The notes under the pieces are model-generated. The model searched no databases, had not been told where the DNA came from, and worked only from the letters and a program-made list of their open reading frames with translations. A program made the translations under genes and the position numbers. Shown piece by piece: positions 17,914-27,610 of a stretch of 64,000 nt of DNA; position 1 is the stretch's first letter; each line of letters begins with the position of its first letter. This DNA comes from Dryocola clanedunensis_A (GTDB lineage Bacteria > Pseudomonadota > Gammaproteobacteria > Enterobacterales > Enterobacteriaceae). The stretch lies in the NCBI GenBank assembly GCA_038405435.1, contig JBBYHZ010000003.1; one strand, written 5' to 3'.

Positions 17914-19200
17914 ATGCTGGAATCCCTGACGTTACAACCCATCGCGCTGGTTGACGGCACCATCAATCTTCCTGGTTCAAAAAGCGTCTCTAACCGGGCT
18001 CTGCTGCTGGCAGCCCTTGCCCGTGGCACGACGGAACTGACTAACCTGCTTGATAGCGATGATGTTCGTCATATGCTTAACGCGCTTAGCGCGCTGGGCG
18101 TCAGCTATACGCTTTCTGCCGATCGCACCCGCTGTGAAGTTACCGGCATGGGTGGCGCTTTACAGGCGCCGGGCGAACTGGAACTGTTCCTGGGCAATGC
18201 CGGAACGGCGATGCGCCCGCTGGCGGCGGCGCTGTGCCTCGGCAGCAATAACATCGTCCTGACGGGCGAGCCGCGGATGAAAGAGCGCCCGATTGGTCAT
18301 CTTGTGGATGCCCTGCGCCAGGGCGGCGCGCAGATTGACTATCTTGAGCAGGAAAATTATCCGCCGCTGCGCCTGCGCGGTGGTTTTGCTGGTGGGCAAG
18401 TTTCCGTTGACGGTAGCGTTTCAAGCCAGTTCCTCACCGCGCTGCTGATGACCGCGCCGCTGGCGGCTGCTGACACCGAAATCACCATTAAAGGTGAGCT
18501 GGTATCAAAACCTTATATCGACATCACGCTGCACCTGATGAAAACCTTCGGTGTGGAAGTCGAAAACCGTGATTACCGCAGCTTTGTAATTCGCGGCGGC
18601 CAGCATTACCAGTCGCCTGGTGCGTATCTGGTCGAGGGCGATGCTTCCTCTGCCTCCTACTTCCTGGCAGCTGGCGCCATCAAAGGCGGCACCGTAAAAG
18701 TGACCGGTATTGGGCGTAACAGCGTGCAGGGTGATATTCGCTTTGCGGACGTGCTGGAAAAAATGGGCGCGAAGGTAACCTGGGGTGAAGACTTCATCGC
18801 CTGCGAGCGGGGTGAGCTGAACGCCATCGATATGGACATGAACCATATCCCTGACGCGGCCATGACTATCGCGACGGCGGCGCTGTTCGCCAAAGGCACC
18901 ACGACGCTGCGCAACATTTACAACTGGCGCGTCAAAGAGACCGACCGTCTGGCAGCGATGGCTACCGAGCTGCGTAAGGTTGGCGCAGAGGTGGAAGAGG
19001 GTGAAGACTACATCACCGTCACGCCTCCGGCGCAGCTGAAGTTCGCCGACATTGCCACCTATGACGATCATCGTATGGCTATGTGTTTCTCTCTGGTGGC
19101 GCTGTCTGATACTCCGGTAACCATCCTCGATCCGAAGTGCACCGCGAAAACCTTCCCGGACTATTTTGACCGGCTCGCCAGCATCAGCACTCCGGCGTAA
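17914..19200 (+). CDS. aroA: AroA, 5-enolpyruvylshikimate-3-phosphate synthase
   Basis: The sixth step of the shikimate pathway, joining phosphoenolpyruvate to shikimate 3-phosphate. The 428-aa protein shows the substrate motif LPGSKSVSNRALLLAAL (Lys23), the PEP-site loop LGNAGTAMRPL typical of the class I (glyphosate-sensitive) type, and a C-terminal DDHRMAMCF motif. In E. coli ycaL lies between aroA and cmk; here the 193-base gap carries only the aroA terminator and a likely cmk promoter. Confidence 0.98.
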   Translation: MLESLTLQPIALVDGTINLPGSKSVSNRALLLAALARGTTELTNLLDSDDVRHMLNALSALGVSYTLSADRTRCEVTGMGGALQAPGELELFLGNAGTAMRPLAAALCLGSNNIVLTGEPRMKERPIGHLVDALRQGGAQIDYLEQENYPPLRLRGGFAGGQVSVDGSVSSQFLTALLMTAPLAAADTEITIKGELVSKPYIDITLHLMKTFGVEVENRDYRSFVIRGGQHYQSPGAYLVEGDASSASYFLAAGAIKGGTVKVTGIGRNSVQGDIRFADVLEKMGAKVTWGEDFIACERGELNAIDMDMNHIPDAAMTIATAALFAKGTTTLRNIYNWRVKETDRLAAMATELRKVGAEVEEGEDYITVTPPAQLKFADIATYDDHRMAMCFSLVALSDTPVTILDPKCTAKTFPDYFDRLASISTPA

Positions 19201-19209
19201 CGCTCCAGG

Positions 19210-19236
19210 ACCGCATCATTCGATGCGGTTTTTTTA
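19210..19236 (+). terminator. Rho-independent terminator of aroA
   Basis: ACCGCATC (19210-19217) pairs with GATGCGGT (19222-19229) over ATTC, followed by a run of T. Confidence 0.9.
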
Positions 19237-19339
19237 TCCCTCTACGTTTCCTTACAACGTTGTTGCGCAAATCTTCTACACTCAGCGTGGATCCCGTGGA
19301 TATTTCGCAGGAAAGATAACAGTCCTGGCAGGGCTGACG

Positions 19340-19345
19340 TATAAT
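19340..19345 (+). promoter_or_regulatory. Putative -10 element for cmk
   Basis: A consensus TATAAT lies 49 bases upstream of the cmk ATG. I see no good -35 at the right spacing, so the call is tentative. Confidence 0.4.
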
Positions 19346-19393
19346 GCGCGGCGTTTACGACTAAGCCCGCATTTCTGCGAGAAGGAGAAATAG

Positions 19394-20074
19394 ATGACGG
19401 CACCCGCTCCAGTAATAACCATTGATGGCCCTAGCGGTGCAGGTAAAGGCACGCTGTGTAAGGCTATGGCGGAAGCGCTGCAATGGCATCTGCTTGACTC
19501 CGGCGCAATTTATCGTGTGCTTGCTCTGGCCGCGTTACATCATCAGGTTGATGTCGCTTCCGAGGAGGCGCTGGTCCCCCTGGCCGCCCACCTTGACGTG
19601 CGCTTTGTTGCCAGCAACGGCGAACTTGAAGTGATACTTGAAGGCGAAGATGTCAGCGGTGAAATTCGTACTCAGGAAGTGGCGAATGCTGCCTCTCAGG
19701 TTGCGGCATTCCCTCGCGTTCGTGAAGCGCTGCTGCGCCGCCAGCGGGCTTTCCGCGAAGCGCCGGGCCTGATCGCTGACGGACGAGACATGGGCACCGT
19801 GGTTTTCCCGGATGCACCAGTAAAAATTTTCCTCGATGCTTCCTCCGAGGAACGCGCGCACAGACGTATGCTACAGTTGCAGGAAAAGGGCTTTAGTGTT
19901 AACTTTGAGCGACTTTTGGCCGAAATAAAAGAACGCGACGATCGCGATCGTAACCGGTCCGTAGCGCCGTTGGTGCCCGCAGCAGATGCCTTAGTGCTGG
20001 ATTCAACCAGCATGTCGATTGACGAAGTCATCGAACGCGCACTGGCCTACGCACGAGAAGTGCTGGCCGCGTAA
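19394..20074 (+). CDS. cmk: Cytidylate kinase
   Basis: Cmk phosphorylates CMP and dCMP with ATP in pyrimidine salvage and recycling. The 226-aa protein has the P-loop GPSGAGKGT (residues 12-20) and the LIADGRDMGTVVFPDA motif. The start has a strong AAGGAGAAATAG ribosome site. It is upstream of rpsA, an arrangement conserved in enterics, so a cmk-rpsA read-through transcript is likely. Confidence 0.98.
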   Translation: MTAPAPVITIDGPSGAGKGTLCKAMAEALQWHLLDSGAIYRVLALAALHHQVDVASEEALVPLAAHLDVRFVASNGELEVILEGEDVSGEIRTQEVANAASQVAAFPRVREALLRRQRAFREAPGLIADGRDMGTVVFPDAPVKIFLDASSEERAHRRMLQLQEKGFSVNFERLLAEIKERDDRDRNRSVAPLVPAADALVLDSTSMSIDEVIERALAYAREVLAA

Positions 20075-20149
20075 GCGGCTATTAAAGAAGAATTTTGTCA
20101 ATATTGTCATGACATTGCCATGGCGATATCCCTACAGATCGGGTAAAAT

Positions 20150-20265
20150 TTGCCCCCTGTAATCTAACCCTGTCGGCAAGGAGCCAATGGCGGGGTATGT
20201 CAAACAACCCCATTCGGCGGGACGCTAAATGGACGTTAAACTAAAGAACCTTGAAGATTAACAAC
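20150..20265 (+). promoter_or_regulatory. rpsA leader, probable S1 autoregulatory region
   Basis: The rpsA ATG at 20266 has no canonical Shine-Dalgarno; only GAAGAT lies at the right place. The leader is rich in small hairpins with GGA-containing loops. In enterics this type of leader gives very efficient translation and is repressed by excess S1. The lack of SD is seen; autogenous control is transferred from E. coli. Confidence 0.6.
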
Positions 20266-21939
20266 ATGACTGAATCTTTCGCTCAACTCTTTGAAGAATC
20301 CCTGTTAACAATCGAAACCCGTCCGGGTTCCATCGTTCGTGGCGTTGTAGTTGCTATCGACAAAGACGTAGTACTGGTTGACGCCGGTCTGAAATCTGAG
20401 TCTGCGATCCCTGCTGAGCAATTCAAAAACGCTGCTGGCGAACTGGAAATCCAGGTAGGCGACGAAGTTGATGTTGCTCTGGACGCAGTTGAAGATGGCT
20501 TCGGCGAAACTCTGCTGTCCCGTGAGAAAGCTAAGCGTCACGAAGCCTGGATCACGCTGGAAAAAGCTTACGAAGAAGCTGAAACTGTGGTCGGTGTTAT
20601 CAACGGTAAAGTTAAAGGTGGCTTCACTGTTGAGCTGAACGGTATTCGCGCGTTCCTGCCAGGTTCCCTGGTTGACGTTCGTCCGGTTCGCGACACTCTG
20701 CACCTCGAAGGCAAAGAGCTTGAGTTCAAAGTAATCAAGCTTGACCAGAAACGTAACAACGTTGTTGTTTCTCGCCGTGCTGTTATTGAATCTGAAAACA
20801 GCGCAGAACGCGATCAGCTGCTGGAAAACCTGCAGGAAGGCATGGAAGTTAAAGGTATCGTTAAGAACCTTACTGACTACGGTGCATTCGTTGATCTGGG
20901 CGGCGTTGATGGCCTGCTGCACATCACTGACATGGCATGGAAACGCGTTAAGCATCCAAGCGAAATCGTGAACGTTGGCGACGAAATCACTGTTAAAGTG
21001 CTGAAGTTCGACCGCGAGCGTACTCGTGTTTCTCTGGGCCTGAAGCAGCTGGGCGAAGATCCATGGGTAGCTATCGCTAAGCGTTACCCAGAAGGTACTC
21101 GTCTGACTGGCCGCGTGACCAACCTGACCGACTACGGCTGCTTCGTTGAAATCGAAGAAGGCGTTGAAGGCCTGGTGCACGTTTCAGAAATGGACTGGAC
21201 CAACAAAAACATCCACCCATCCAAAGTTGTTAACGTTGGTGACGTAGTGGAAGTTATGGTTCTGGATATCGACGAAGAACGTCGTCGTATCTCCCTGGGC
21301 CTGAAGCAGTGCAAAAACAACCCATGGCAGCAGTTTGCTGAGACCCACAACAAGGGCGACCGCGTTGAAGGTAAAATCAAGTCTATCACTGACTTCGGTA
21401 TCTTCATCGGCCTGGACGGCGGCATCGACGGCCTGGTTCACCTGTCTGACATCTCCTGGAACGTTGCAGGCGAAGAAGCAGTACGTGAATACAAGAAAGG
21501 CGACGAAATCGCAGCTGTGGTTCTGCAGGTTGACGCAGAGCGCGAACGTATCTCCCTGGGCGTTAAACAGCTCGCAGAAGATCCGTTCAACAACTACGTT
21601 GCGCTGAACAAGAAAGGTACTATCGTTACTGGTAAAGTAACGGCAGTTGACGCGAAAGGTGCTACAGTTGAATTAGCAGATGGCGTAGAAGGCTACCTGC
21701 GTGCTTCTGAAGCGTCCCGTGACCGCGTTGAAGATGCAACTCTGGTTCTGAACGTAGGCGACGACGTTGAAGCTAAATTCACCGGCGTTGACCGTAAAAA
21801 CCGTGTTGTAAGCCTGTCTGTTCGTGCGAAAGACGAAGCTGACGAGAAAGATGCAATTGCGACTGTTAACAACAAACAGGAAGAAGGCAACTTCTCTAAC
21901 GCAATGGCTGAAGCATTCAAAGCAGCTAAAGGCGAGTAA
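20266..21939 (+). CDS. rpsA: 30S ribosomal protein S1
   Basis: S1 unfolds mRNA and docks it on the 30S subunit. The frame is open from 20251 (TTG), but MTESFAQLFEES at 20266 is the known start and gives 557 aa, the E. coli length. Six S1/OB-fold repeats run through the protein; repeated signatures include ITDYGAFVDLGGVDGLLH, VTNLTDYGCFVEI and ITDFGIFIGLDGGIDGLV. ihfB follows about 90 bases downstream after a hairpin. The codon bias is that of a highly expressed gene. Confidence 0.98.
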   Translation: MTESFAQLFEESLLTIETRPGSIVRGVVVAIDKDVVLVDAGLKSESAIPAEQFKNAAGELEIQVGDEVDVALDAVEDGFGETLLSREKAKRHEAWITLEKAYEEAETVVGVINGKVKGGFTVELNGIRAFLPGSLVDVRPVRDTLHLEGKELEFKVIKLDQKRNNVVVSRRAVIESENSAERDQLLENLQEGMEVKGIVKNLTDYGAFVDLGGVDGLLHITDMAWKRVKHPSEIVNVGDEITVKVLKFDRERTRVSLGLKQLGEDPWVAIAKRYPEGTRLTGRVTNLTDYGCFVEIEEGVEGLVHVSEMDWTNKNIHPSKVVNVGDVVEVMVLDIDEERRRISLGLKQCKNNPWQQFAETHNKGDRVEGKIKSITDFGIFIGLDGGIDGLVHLSDISWNVAGEEAVREYKKGDEIAAVVLQVDAERERISLGVKQLAEDPFNNYVALNKKGTIVTGKVTAVDAKGATVELADGVEGYLRASEASRDRVEDATLVLNVGDDVEAKFTGVDRKNRVVSLSVRAKDEADEKDAIATVNNKQEEGNFSNAMAEAFKAAKGE

Positions 21940-21957
21940 TCGTCCGAGCGCTAAATC

Positions 21958-21981
21958 AGGGCGGCTACGGCCGCCCTTGTT
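21958..21981 (+). terminator. Terminator after rpsA
   Basis: AGGGCGGC (21958-21965) pairs with GCCGCCCT (21970-21977) over TACG, with a short T-rich tail. It may be partial, allowing some read-through to ihfB. Confidence 0.75.
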
Positions 21982-22029
21982 CGATTGATAGCTGTAAGCT
22001 AATTTTCCTGAAAGGAAACCGGAGGAATC

Positions 22030-22317
22030 ATGACCAAGTCAGAATTGATCGAAAGACTTGCTACCCAGCAATCTCATATTCCCGCTAAAGCCGTGGAAGA
22101 TGCAGTTAAAGAGATGTTGGAACATATGGCCTCTACTCTTGCCCTTGGCGAGCGTATTGAAATCCGGGGTTTCGGCAGTTTCTCCTTACACTATCGCGCG
22201 CCACGCACCGGACGTAACCCGAAAACTGGCGATAAAGTGGATCTGGAAGGTAAATACGTTCCGCACTTTAAACCAGGTAAAGAGCTACGTGACCGCGCCA
22301 ATATTTATGGCAACTGA
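22030..22317 (+). CDS. ihfB: IHF beta subunit
   Basis: With IhfA it forms the sequence-specific DNA-bending heterodimer used in recombination, replication and transcription. The 95-aa protein has the HU/IHF fold signature GFGSFSLHYRAPRTGRNPKTG, including the DNA-intercalating proline region. A strong GGAGG site precedes the ATG. It is one residue longer at the C terminus (IYGN) than the E. coli protein as I recall it. Confidence 0.98.
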   Translation: MTKSELIERLATQQSHIPAKAVEDAVKEMLEHMASTLALGERIEIRGFGSFSLHYRAPRTGRNPKTGDKVDLEGKYVPHFKPGKELRDRANIYGN

Positions 22318-22336
22318 GTCTCTGGACTGAGCTGTT

Positions 22337-22366
22337 AAAAACGGTACCTTCGGGTGCCGTTTTTTT
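22337..22366 (+). terminator. Rho-independent terminator of ihfB
   Basis: AAAAACGGTACC (22337-22348) pairs with GGTGCCG plus Ts (22353-22364, one G-U) over a TTCG loop, ending in T7. Confidence 0.92.
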
Positions 22367-22515
22367 ATGTCCGCAATTCGGGTTATTCGGCACGGCTCGC
22401 AAATCTCTTTGTGACGAATGTTCCCCCCTCATTTTTCTCTGAAAGCCCTGCGCAAATTCCACTTTCACCATTCGACTCTGCATATCAGTCGCTCCAGACT
22501 CCCGTTAACAGGGAG

Positions 22516-24798
22516 GTGAGGGAGATAAATCTGTCCGGTATATGCATAAGCATTATCGCGGGAATCGTGCCGTTGCTATGGCTACCGGCTATTCCCGGGA
22601 TTAACGCTATAGCTGTGCTGCTGGCTGTAGCTTTGTGTCTGCTCGTTCCGAGGCATCCGGCGTGTCGTTACCCCGGTATTTTTGCCCTGTCATTATGCTG
22701 GGGACTGCTTGCCGGGCGAGAAAGCCTCGAGCCCTATGAAAAGCTGATCCAGAAGCCGGTTGCCGCGCAGGTCGTCATTACGCGCACGGACGGCGCTCAA
22801 AACCATGAGCTGCAAGTAATCCGCGTTGATAATCATCTTCTTTTCCCACCGGTGGGCGTGGCATTAAAAGGCGTGTACCTTCCGGCATCGGTTTGCCCGG
22901 GCCAGAAGTGGCTGATGAAACTTCGGCTGCGCCCGGTTCATGGCCAGCTCAACGAAGGAGGATTTGATAGCCAGCGCTACGCTCTGGCGCAGCATCTACC
23001 CCTGCGTGGCCGAATGACAGAAGCAACAAGGCTTAGCGAAACCTGCTCGCTCCGGGCGCAATGGATGAGGCGCGTTACGGCGGCAACACAGCAGCTGGAG
23101 TGGCAAGGGATTATTCTGGCGCTCGCGTTTGGTGAGCGGGCTGGAATCAGTGCAGAAGTAAAAGATCTCCTGCGGCAGACCGGGACGGCGCACCTGATGG
23201 CGATTTCTGGCCTGCACATATCGCTGGCTGCAGGAGCAGGGTGGCTGCTGGCCCGCGGTGCCCAGTTTAGCTTCCCTGCCTGGCGTATTGGTTTCCGTTT
23301 ACCGTTACTGGCAAGCATGGTGACCGCCGGGGTCTATGCCTGGCTTGCAGGAGGTAACCCTCCGACCATGAGGGTGCTGACGGGGCTGGCAATCTGGCTG
23401 CTTCTGCGCCTGAACGGACGGCAGTGGACAGCATGGGAGGTCTGGTTGTGCTGCTTCTGCGGGATCTTGCTCGTTGACCCGCTAGCGGTGCTGTCAGACA
23501 GTTTCTGGCTGTCGGTGCTGGCGGTTGGCTGCCTGATTTTCTGGTATCAGTGGATGCCGCTGCCGCCGCGCATGGCGGGCAGGAAGTGGTACTTCCGTTA
23601 TCCCGCAGGCGTCCTCCATCTGCAAACTGGCATCACGCTGTTACTGATGCCCGTGCAGCTGTTCATGTTTCATGGCGTCAGCGTCAATGCGCTGCTGGCA
23701 AATTTAATCGCCGTTCCTTATGTTTCGCTGCTGGTTGTGCCTCTTCTGCTGGCAGGTCTGGTATTGACGGGCACTCCCTGGATTGATGAAGCGCTGTGGA
23801 GAAGCGTAGAGACTTTGCTGGCGTGGCTATTTTCCATTCTGGCGCGATTACCGGGTCAATGGCTGGAGCTGGATTCCCGTTTTCTGATACTGAGCCTTGC
23901 GGGGTGGTTAGCCATTGTCGTTTATCGCCTGGCAATCCTAAAAACGTCACCGCTGTCGCTCGTGGTTCTTGGAGGTTATCTGGCTGTACTGACCTCGGGC
24001 GTCCTTAGCAAAAAAGATCGCACCTCGTGGGAAGTTACTATGCCCGACGTCGGCCACGGGCTTGCTTTAGCGGTCGTGCGCCACGGAAAAGTGATGCTCT
24101 ACGATACCGGAGGTGCCTGGCCCGGAGGAGACAGCGCGCAGCAGGTAATTATTCCCTGGCTGCGCTGGAAAAACTTGTCGCCCGAGGGCGTGATACTCAG
24201 TCACGAGCATCTTGATCATCGGGGTGGGCTTAACAGTCTGCTAAAGACGTGGCCAAAGCTGGAAGTTCGAAGTTCGCTCGGGTGGGCTAATCACCGCCCC
24301 TGTTTTCGCGGGCAGCGCTGGCGCTGGCAGGGTCTGAACTTTACCGTGCACTGGCCGCCGCCCGGAAACGGAAATAAGGGGAATAACGGCTCCTGTGTGG
24401 TGATGGTCAGCGACGGGCGCTTTCGCATGTTATTCACGGGCGATGTGGAAGCTCCGGCAGAATTGGCTATGCTCAAGGAGCGGTGGCAGGCTTTAGAGGC
24501 TGATATTATTCAGGTTCCTCATCACGGGAGCCGGACATCATCAGGCGGTCCGCTGCTGCGGGCGGTATCGGGTCAGGCTGCGCTGGCCTCCGCTTCTCGT
24601 TATAACGCCTGGCGTTTACCGTCAGTAAAAGTTATCGCAAGGTACCAAAAGCAGGGCTACCGATGGTACGACACCGCCCATTCCGGGCAGATCACTATTC
24701 GTATAAACAGTGATAAATGGCAAATCAATGGCTTCAGAGAGCAATTATTGCCCCGTTGGTACCATCAGTGGTTTGGCGTAACCCGAGATAGTAGGTAG
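22516..24798 (+). CDS. comEC: ComEC/Rec2-family protein (YcaI)
   Basis: A homologue of the competence channel that moves single-stranded DNA across the inner membrane. It has an N-terminal hydrophobic region, the competence domain (around GTAHLMAISGLHISL) and a C-terminal metallo-beta-lactamase-like domain with SHEHLDHRGG. The frame is open from 22354, but upstream codons overlap the ihfB terminator region. By alignment with my recollection of YcaI, the E. coli ATG falls on an AGG here, one codon after GTG 22516, so I use that GTG (about 760 aa). The start is uncertain. No pilus or other competence genes are nearby. Confidence 0.88.
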   Translation: MREINLSGICISIIAGIVPLLWLPAIPGINAIAVLLAVALCLLVPRHPACRYPGIFALSLCWGLLAGRESLEPYEKLIQKPVAAQVVITRTDGAQNHELQVIRVDNHLLFPPVGVALKGVYLPASVCPGQKWLMKLRLRPVHGQLNEGGFDSQRYALAQHLPLRGRMTEATRLSETCSLRAQWMRRVTAATQQLEWQGIILALAFGERAGISAEVKDLLRQTGTAHLMAISGLHISLAAGAGWLLARGAQFSFPAWRIGFRLPLLASMVTAGVYAWLAGGNPPTMRVLTGLAIWLLLRLNGRQWTAWEVWLCCFCGILLVDPLAVLSDSFWLSVLAVGCLIFWYQWMPLPPRMAGRKWYFRYPAGVLHLQTGITLLLMPVQLFMFHGVSVNALLANLIAVPYVSLLVVPLLLAGLVLTGTPWIDEALWRSVETLLAWLFSILARLPGQWLELDSRFLILSLAGWLAIVVYRLAILKTSPLSLVVLGGYLAVLTSGVLSKKDRTSWEVTMPDVGHGLALAVVRHGKVMLYDTGGAWPGGDSAQQVIIPWLRWKNLSPEGVILSHEHLDHRGGLNSLLKTWPKLEVRSSLGWANHRPCFRGQRWRWQGLNFTVHWPPPGNGNKGNNGSCVVMVSDGRFRMLFTGDVEAPAELAMLKERWQALEADIIQVPHHGSRTSSGGPLLRAVSGQAALASASRYNAWRLPSVKVIARYQKQGYRWYDTAHSGQITIRINSDKWQINGFREQLLPRWYHQWFGVTRDSR

Positions 24799-24835
24799 AA
24801 TATGCGGCTATTTCATCACAAGCTGGTTCGACTTA

Positions 24836-26584
24836 ATGCAGAACGATAAAGATCTCTCCACATTGCAGACCTTCCGCCGTTTGTGGCCGATGATTTCGCC
24901 TTTTAAAGCAGGTCTGATCGTGGCTGGGATTGCGTTAATCCTCAACGCAGCCAGCGATACCTTTATGCTATCGCTGCTCAAACCGCTGCTGGATGAGGGG
25001 TTTGGGAAAGCGGACAAGTCCGTATTGTTATGGATGCCGCTGGTGGTTATTGGGCTTATGGTCATGCGTGGCATTACCAGCTACATCTCAAGCTACTGTA
25101 TTTCATGGGTTTCTGGTCAGGTGGTTATGAATATGCGTCGTCGCCTGTTCAGCCATATGATGGGCATGCCCGTCGCGTTCTTTGACCAACAGTCAACGGG
25201 CACGCTGCTGTCCCGCATCACCTATGATTCAGAGCAGGTTGCTTCCTCCTCCTCCAGCGCGCTCATCACCGTTGTCCGCGAAGGCGCCTCCATCATCGGC
25301 CTGTTTGCGCTGATGTTCTGGTACAGCTGGCAGCTGTCGCTGATTCTGATTGTGCTGGCGCCGGTCGTCTCCTTTGCGATTCGTTTCGTCTCCAAACGCT
25401 TCCGTAACATCAGCAAAAACATGCAGAACACCATGGGGCAGGTGACAACCAGCGCCGAGCAGATGCTGAAAGGGCATAAAGAAGTTCTGATTTTTGGTGG
25501 TCAGGAAGTTGAAACCGAACGTTTCAATAAGGTCAGTAACCGCATGCGTCACCAGGGCATGAAACTGGTGTCCGCATCGTCTATTTCTGACCCTATCATT
25601 CAGCTGATTGCCTCCCTGGCGCTGGCCTTTGTGCTGTATGCCGCAAGCTTCCCGAGCGTAATGGAAACGCTGACCGCCGGTACCATCACCGTCGTCTTCT
25701 CCTCCATGATCGCCCTGATGCGTCCGCTGAAATCACTGACCAACGTCAACGCGCAGTTCCAGCGCGGTATGGCGGCATGCCAGACGCTGTTCTCTATTCT
25801 GGATTCAGAGCAGGAGAAAGACGAAGGCACGCGTACCATTGAGCGTGCGAAAGGCGATGTAGCGTTCCGCGACGTGACCTTTACTTATCCAGGCCGTGAG
25901 ATCCCGGCGCTGCATAATATCAACCTCGAGATCCCTGCCGGTAAAATGGTGGCACTGGTTGGTCGTTCCGGTTCCGGTAAATCTACTATCGCCAGCCTGA
26001 TCACTCGCTTCTACGATATTCAGCAGGGCAGCATTCAGATTGATGGCGTCGACATTCGCGAGTATACGCTTTCGTCCCTGCGTAATCAGGTGGCGCTGGT
26101 TTCTCAGAATGTGCACCTGTTTAACGACACCATTGCCAACAACATCGCTTACGCCCGCACCGAGCAGTACAGCCGTGAAGATATCGAAAAAGCGGCACGT
26201 ATGGCTTTTGCGATGGACTTTATCGAGAAGATGGATAACGGTCTGGATACGGTGATAGGCGAGAACGGCGTGCTGCTTTCAGGCGGCCAGCGTCAGCGTA
26301 TCGCGATTGCCCGTGCGCTGCTGCGCGACAGCCCGATTCTGATTCTGGATGAAGCGACCTCTGCGCTGGATACGGAATCAGAGCGCGCCATTCAGGCGGC
26401 GTTAGATGAGCTGCAGAAGAACCGTACTTCGCTGGTTATTGCCCACCGCCTGTCAACCATTGAACAGGCCGACGAAATCGTCGTAGTGGAAGATGGTCGT
26501 ATCGTCGAGCGTGGTCCTCACGCGGAGCTGATTGCCCATCGCGGCGTGTACGCCCAGCTGCACAAAATGCAGTTCGGCGAATGA
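24836..26584 (+). CDS. msbA: MsbA, lipid A/LPS core flippase (ABC exporter)
   Basis: MsbA flips core-lipid A across the inner membrane with ATP. The 582-aa half-transporter has six transmembrane segments in the first 330 residues and an ATPase domain with Walker A GRSGSGKS (about 376-383), signature LSGGQ and Walker B ILILDEATSALD. lpxK overlaps its end by 4 bases (ATGA), indicating translational coupling in the conserved msbA-lpxK operon. Confidence 0.98.
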   Translation: MQNDKDLSTLQTFRRLWPMISPFKAGLIVAGIALILNAASDTFMLSLLKPLLDEGFGKADKSVLLWMPLVVIGLMVMRGITSYISSYCISWVSGQVVMNMRRRLFSHMMGMPVAFFDQQSTGTLLSRITYDSEQVASSSSSALITVVREGASIIGLFALMFWYSWQLSLILIVLAPVVSFAIRFVSKRFRNISKNMQNTMGQVTTSAEQMLKGHKEVLIFGGQEVETERFNKVSNRMRHQGMKLVSASSISDPIIQLIASLALAFVLYAASFPSVMETLTAGTITVVFSSMIALMRPLKSLTNVNAQFQRGMAACQTLFSILDSEQEKDEGTRTIERAKGDVAFRDVTFTYPGREIPALHNINLEIPAGKMVALVGRSGSGKSTIASLITRFYDIQQGSIQIDGVDIREYTLSSLRNQVALVSQNVHLFNDTIANNIAYARTEQYSREDIEKAARMAFAMDFIEKMDNGLDTVIGENGVLLSGGQRQRIAIARALLRDSPILILDEATSALDTESERAIQAALDELQKNRTSLVIAHRLSTIEQADEIVVVEDGRIVERGPHAELIAHRGVYAQLHKMQFGE

Positions 26585-27564
26585 TCGAACGCATCTGGTC
26601 GGGAAAATCTCCCCTCTATCTGCTGCTATTACCGCTCGCCTGGCTATATGGCCTGGTGAGCGGTGCCATTCGCCTTAGCTATAAACTAGGATTACGGAAG
26701 GTGTGGCGCTCGCCGGTGCCCGTTGTGGTAGTGGGCAACCTTACCGCAGGCGGCAACGGCAAAACGCCCGTCGTTATCTGGCTCGTGGAGCAGCTGCAGG
26801 CCCGTGGTGTTCGGGTGGGCGTTGTCTCTCGTGGATACGGCGGCAAAGCAGAGAGTTATCCGCTGCTGCTTACTCAGCAGAGCACAACGGATCAGGCCGG
26901 TGACGAACCCGTTCTGATTTATCAGCGGACCGGCGCGCCGGTCGCCGTTGCGCCCGACCGCAGCGCAGCGGTTAAAGCGCTGATCCAGCATGCCCACCCG
27001 CAGATAATTATCACTGATGACGGCCTTCAGCATTACGCTTTAGCCCGCGATAAAGAGATTGTCGTTGTGGATGGCGTTCGTCGGTTTGGCAACGGCTGGT
27101 GGCTACCCGCAGGCCCGATGCGTGAAAGAGCCGGACGTTTGCAGTCCGTTGATGCCGTTATCGTCAATGGTGGGGAAGCTCGCGGCGGTGAGATAGCCAT
27201 GCATTTGCAACCCGGCGAGGCGGTTAACCTCGAAACGGGTGAGCGCCGGGCCGTGCAGAGCTTTAATAACGTTGTGGCTATGGCGGGCATCGGCCATCCG
27301 CCTCGTTTCTTTGCTACCCTGCGGCACTGTGGTTTAGAGCCTGTCCGCACCGTAAGCCTGGCGGATCATCAGGCGCTGAACGAAGCCGACGTCGCGAAGC
27401 TGGTTCAGAATGGGCAAACGCTGCTGATGACCGAAAAGGACGCGGTGAAATGCCGGGCTTTTGCAGCCGGACACCAAAACTGGTGGTACCTGCCGGTTGA
27501 TGCCCATCTGTCGGAACCCCAGGCAGAACAGCTGCTGCAATCGGTGAGCGCGCTGATTAAGTAA
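26581..27564 (+). CDS. lpxK: LpxK, tetraacyldisaccharide 4'-kinase
   Basis: LpxK phosphorylates the 4' position of the lipid A disaccharide to give lipid IVA. The 327-aa protein has one N-terminal membrane-associated hydrophobic helix (about 10-28) and the P-loop TAGGNGKT (55-62). It is coupled to msbA by a 4-base overlap, so the LPS precursor kinase and flippase are made together. Confidence 0.97.
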   Translation: MIERIWSGKSPLYLLLLPLAWLYGLVSGAIRLSYKLGLRKVWRSPVPVVVVGNLTAGGNGKTPVVIWLVEQLQARGVRVGVVSRGYGGKAESYPLLLTQQSTTDQAGDEPVLIYQRTGAPVAVAPDRSAAVKALIQHAHPQIIITDDGLQHYALARDKEIVVVDGVRRFGNGWWLPAGPMRERAGRLQSVDAVIVNGGEARGGEIAMHLQPGEAVNLETGERRAVQSFNNVVAMAGIGHPPRFFATLRHCGLEPVRTVSLADHQALNEADVAKLVQNGQTLLMTEKDAVKCRAFAAGHQNWWYLPVDAHLSEPQAEQLLQSVSALIK

Positions 27565-27610
27565 GTTTCAGCGCGGTCATGAACAGCTATGTTGATGACA
27601 GGAAGACGCT

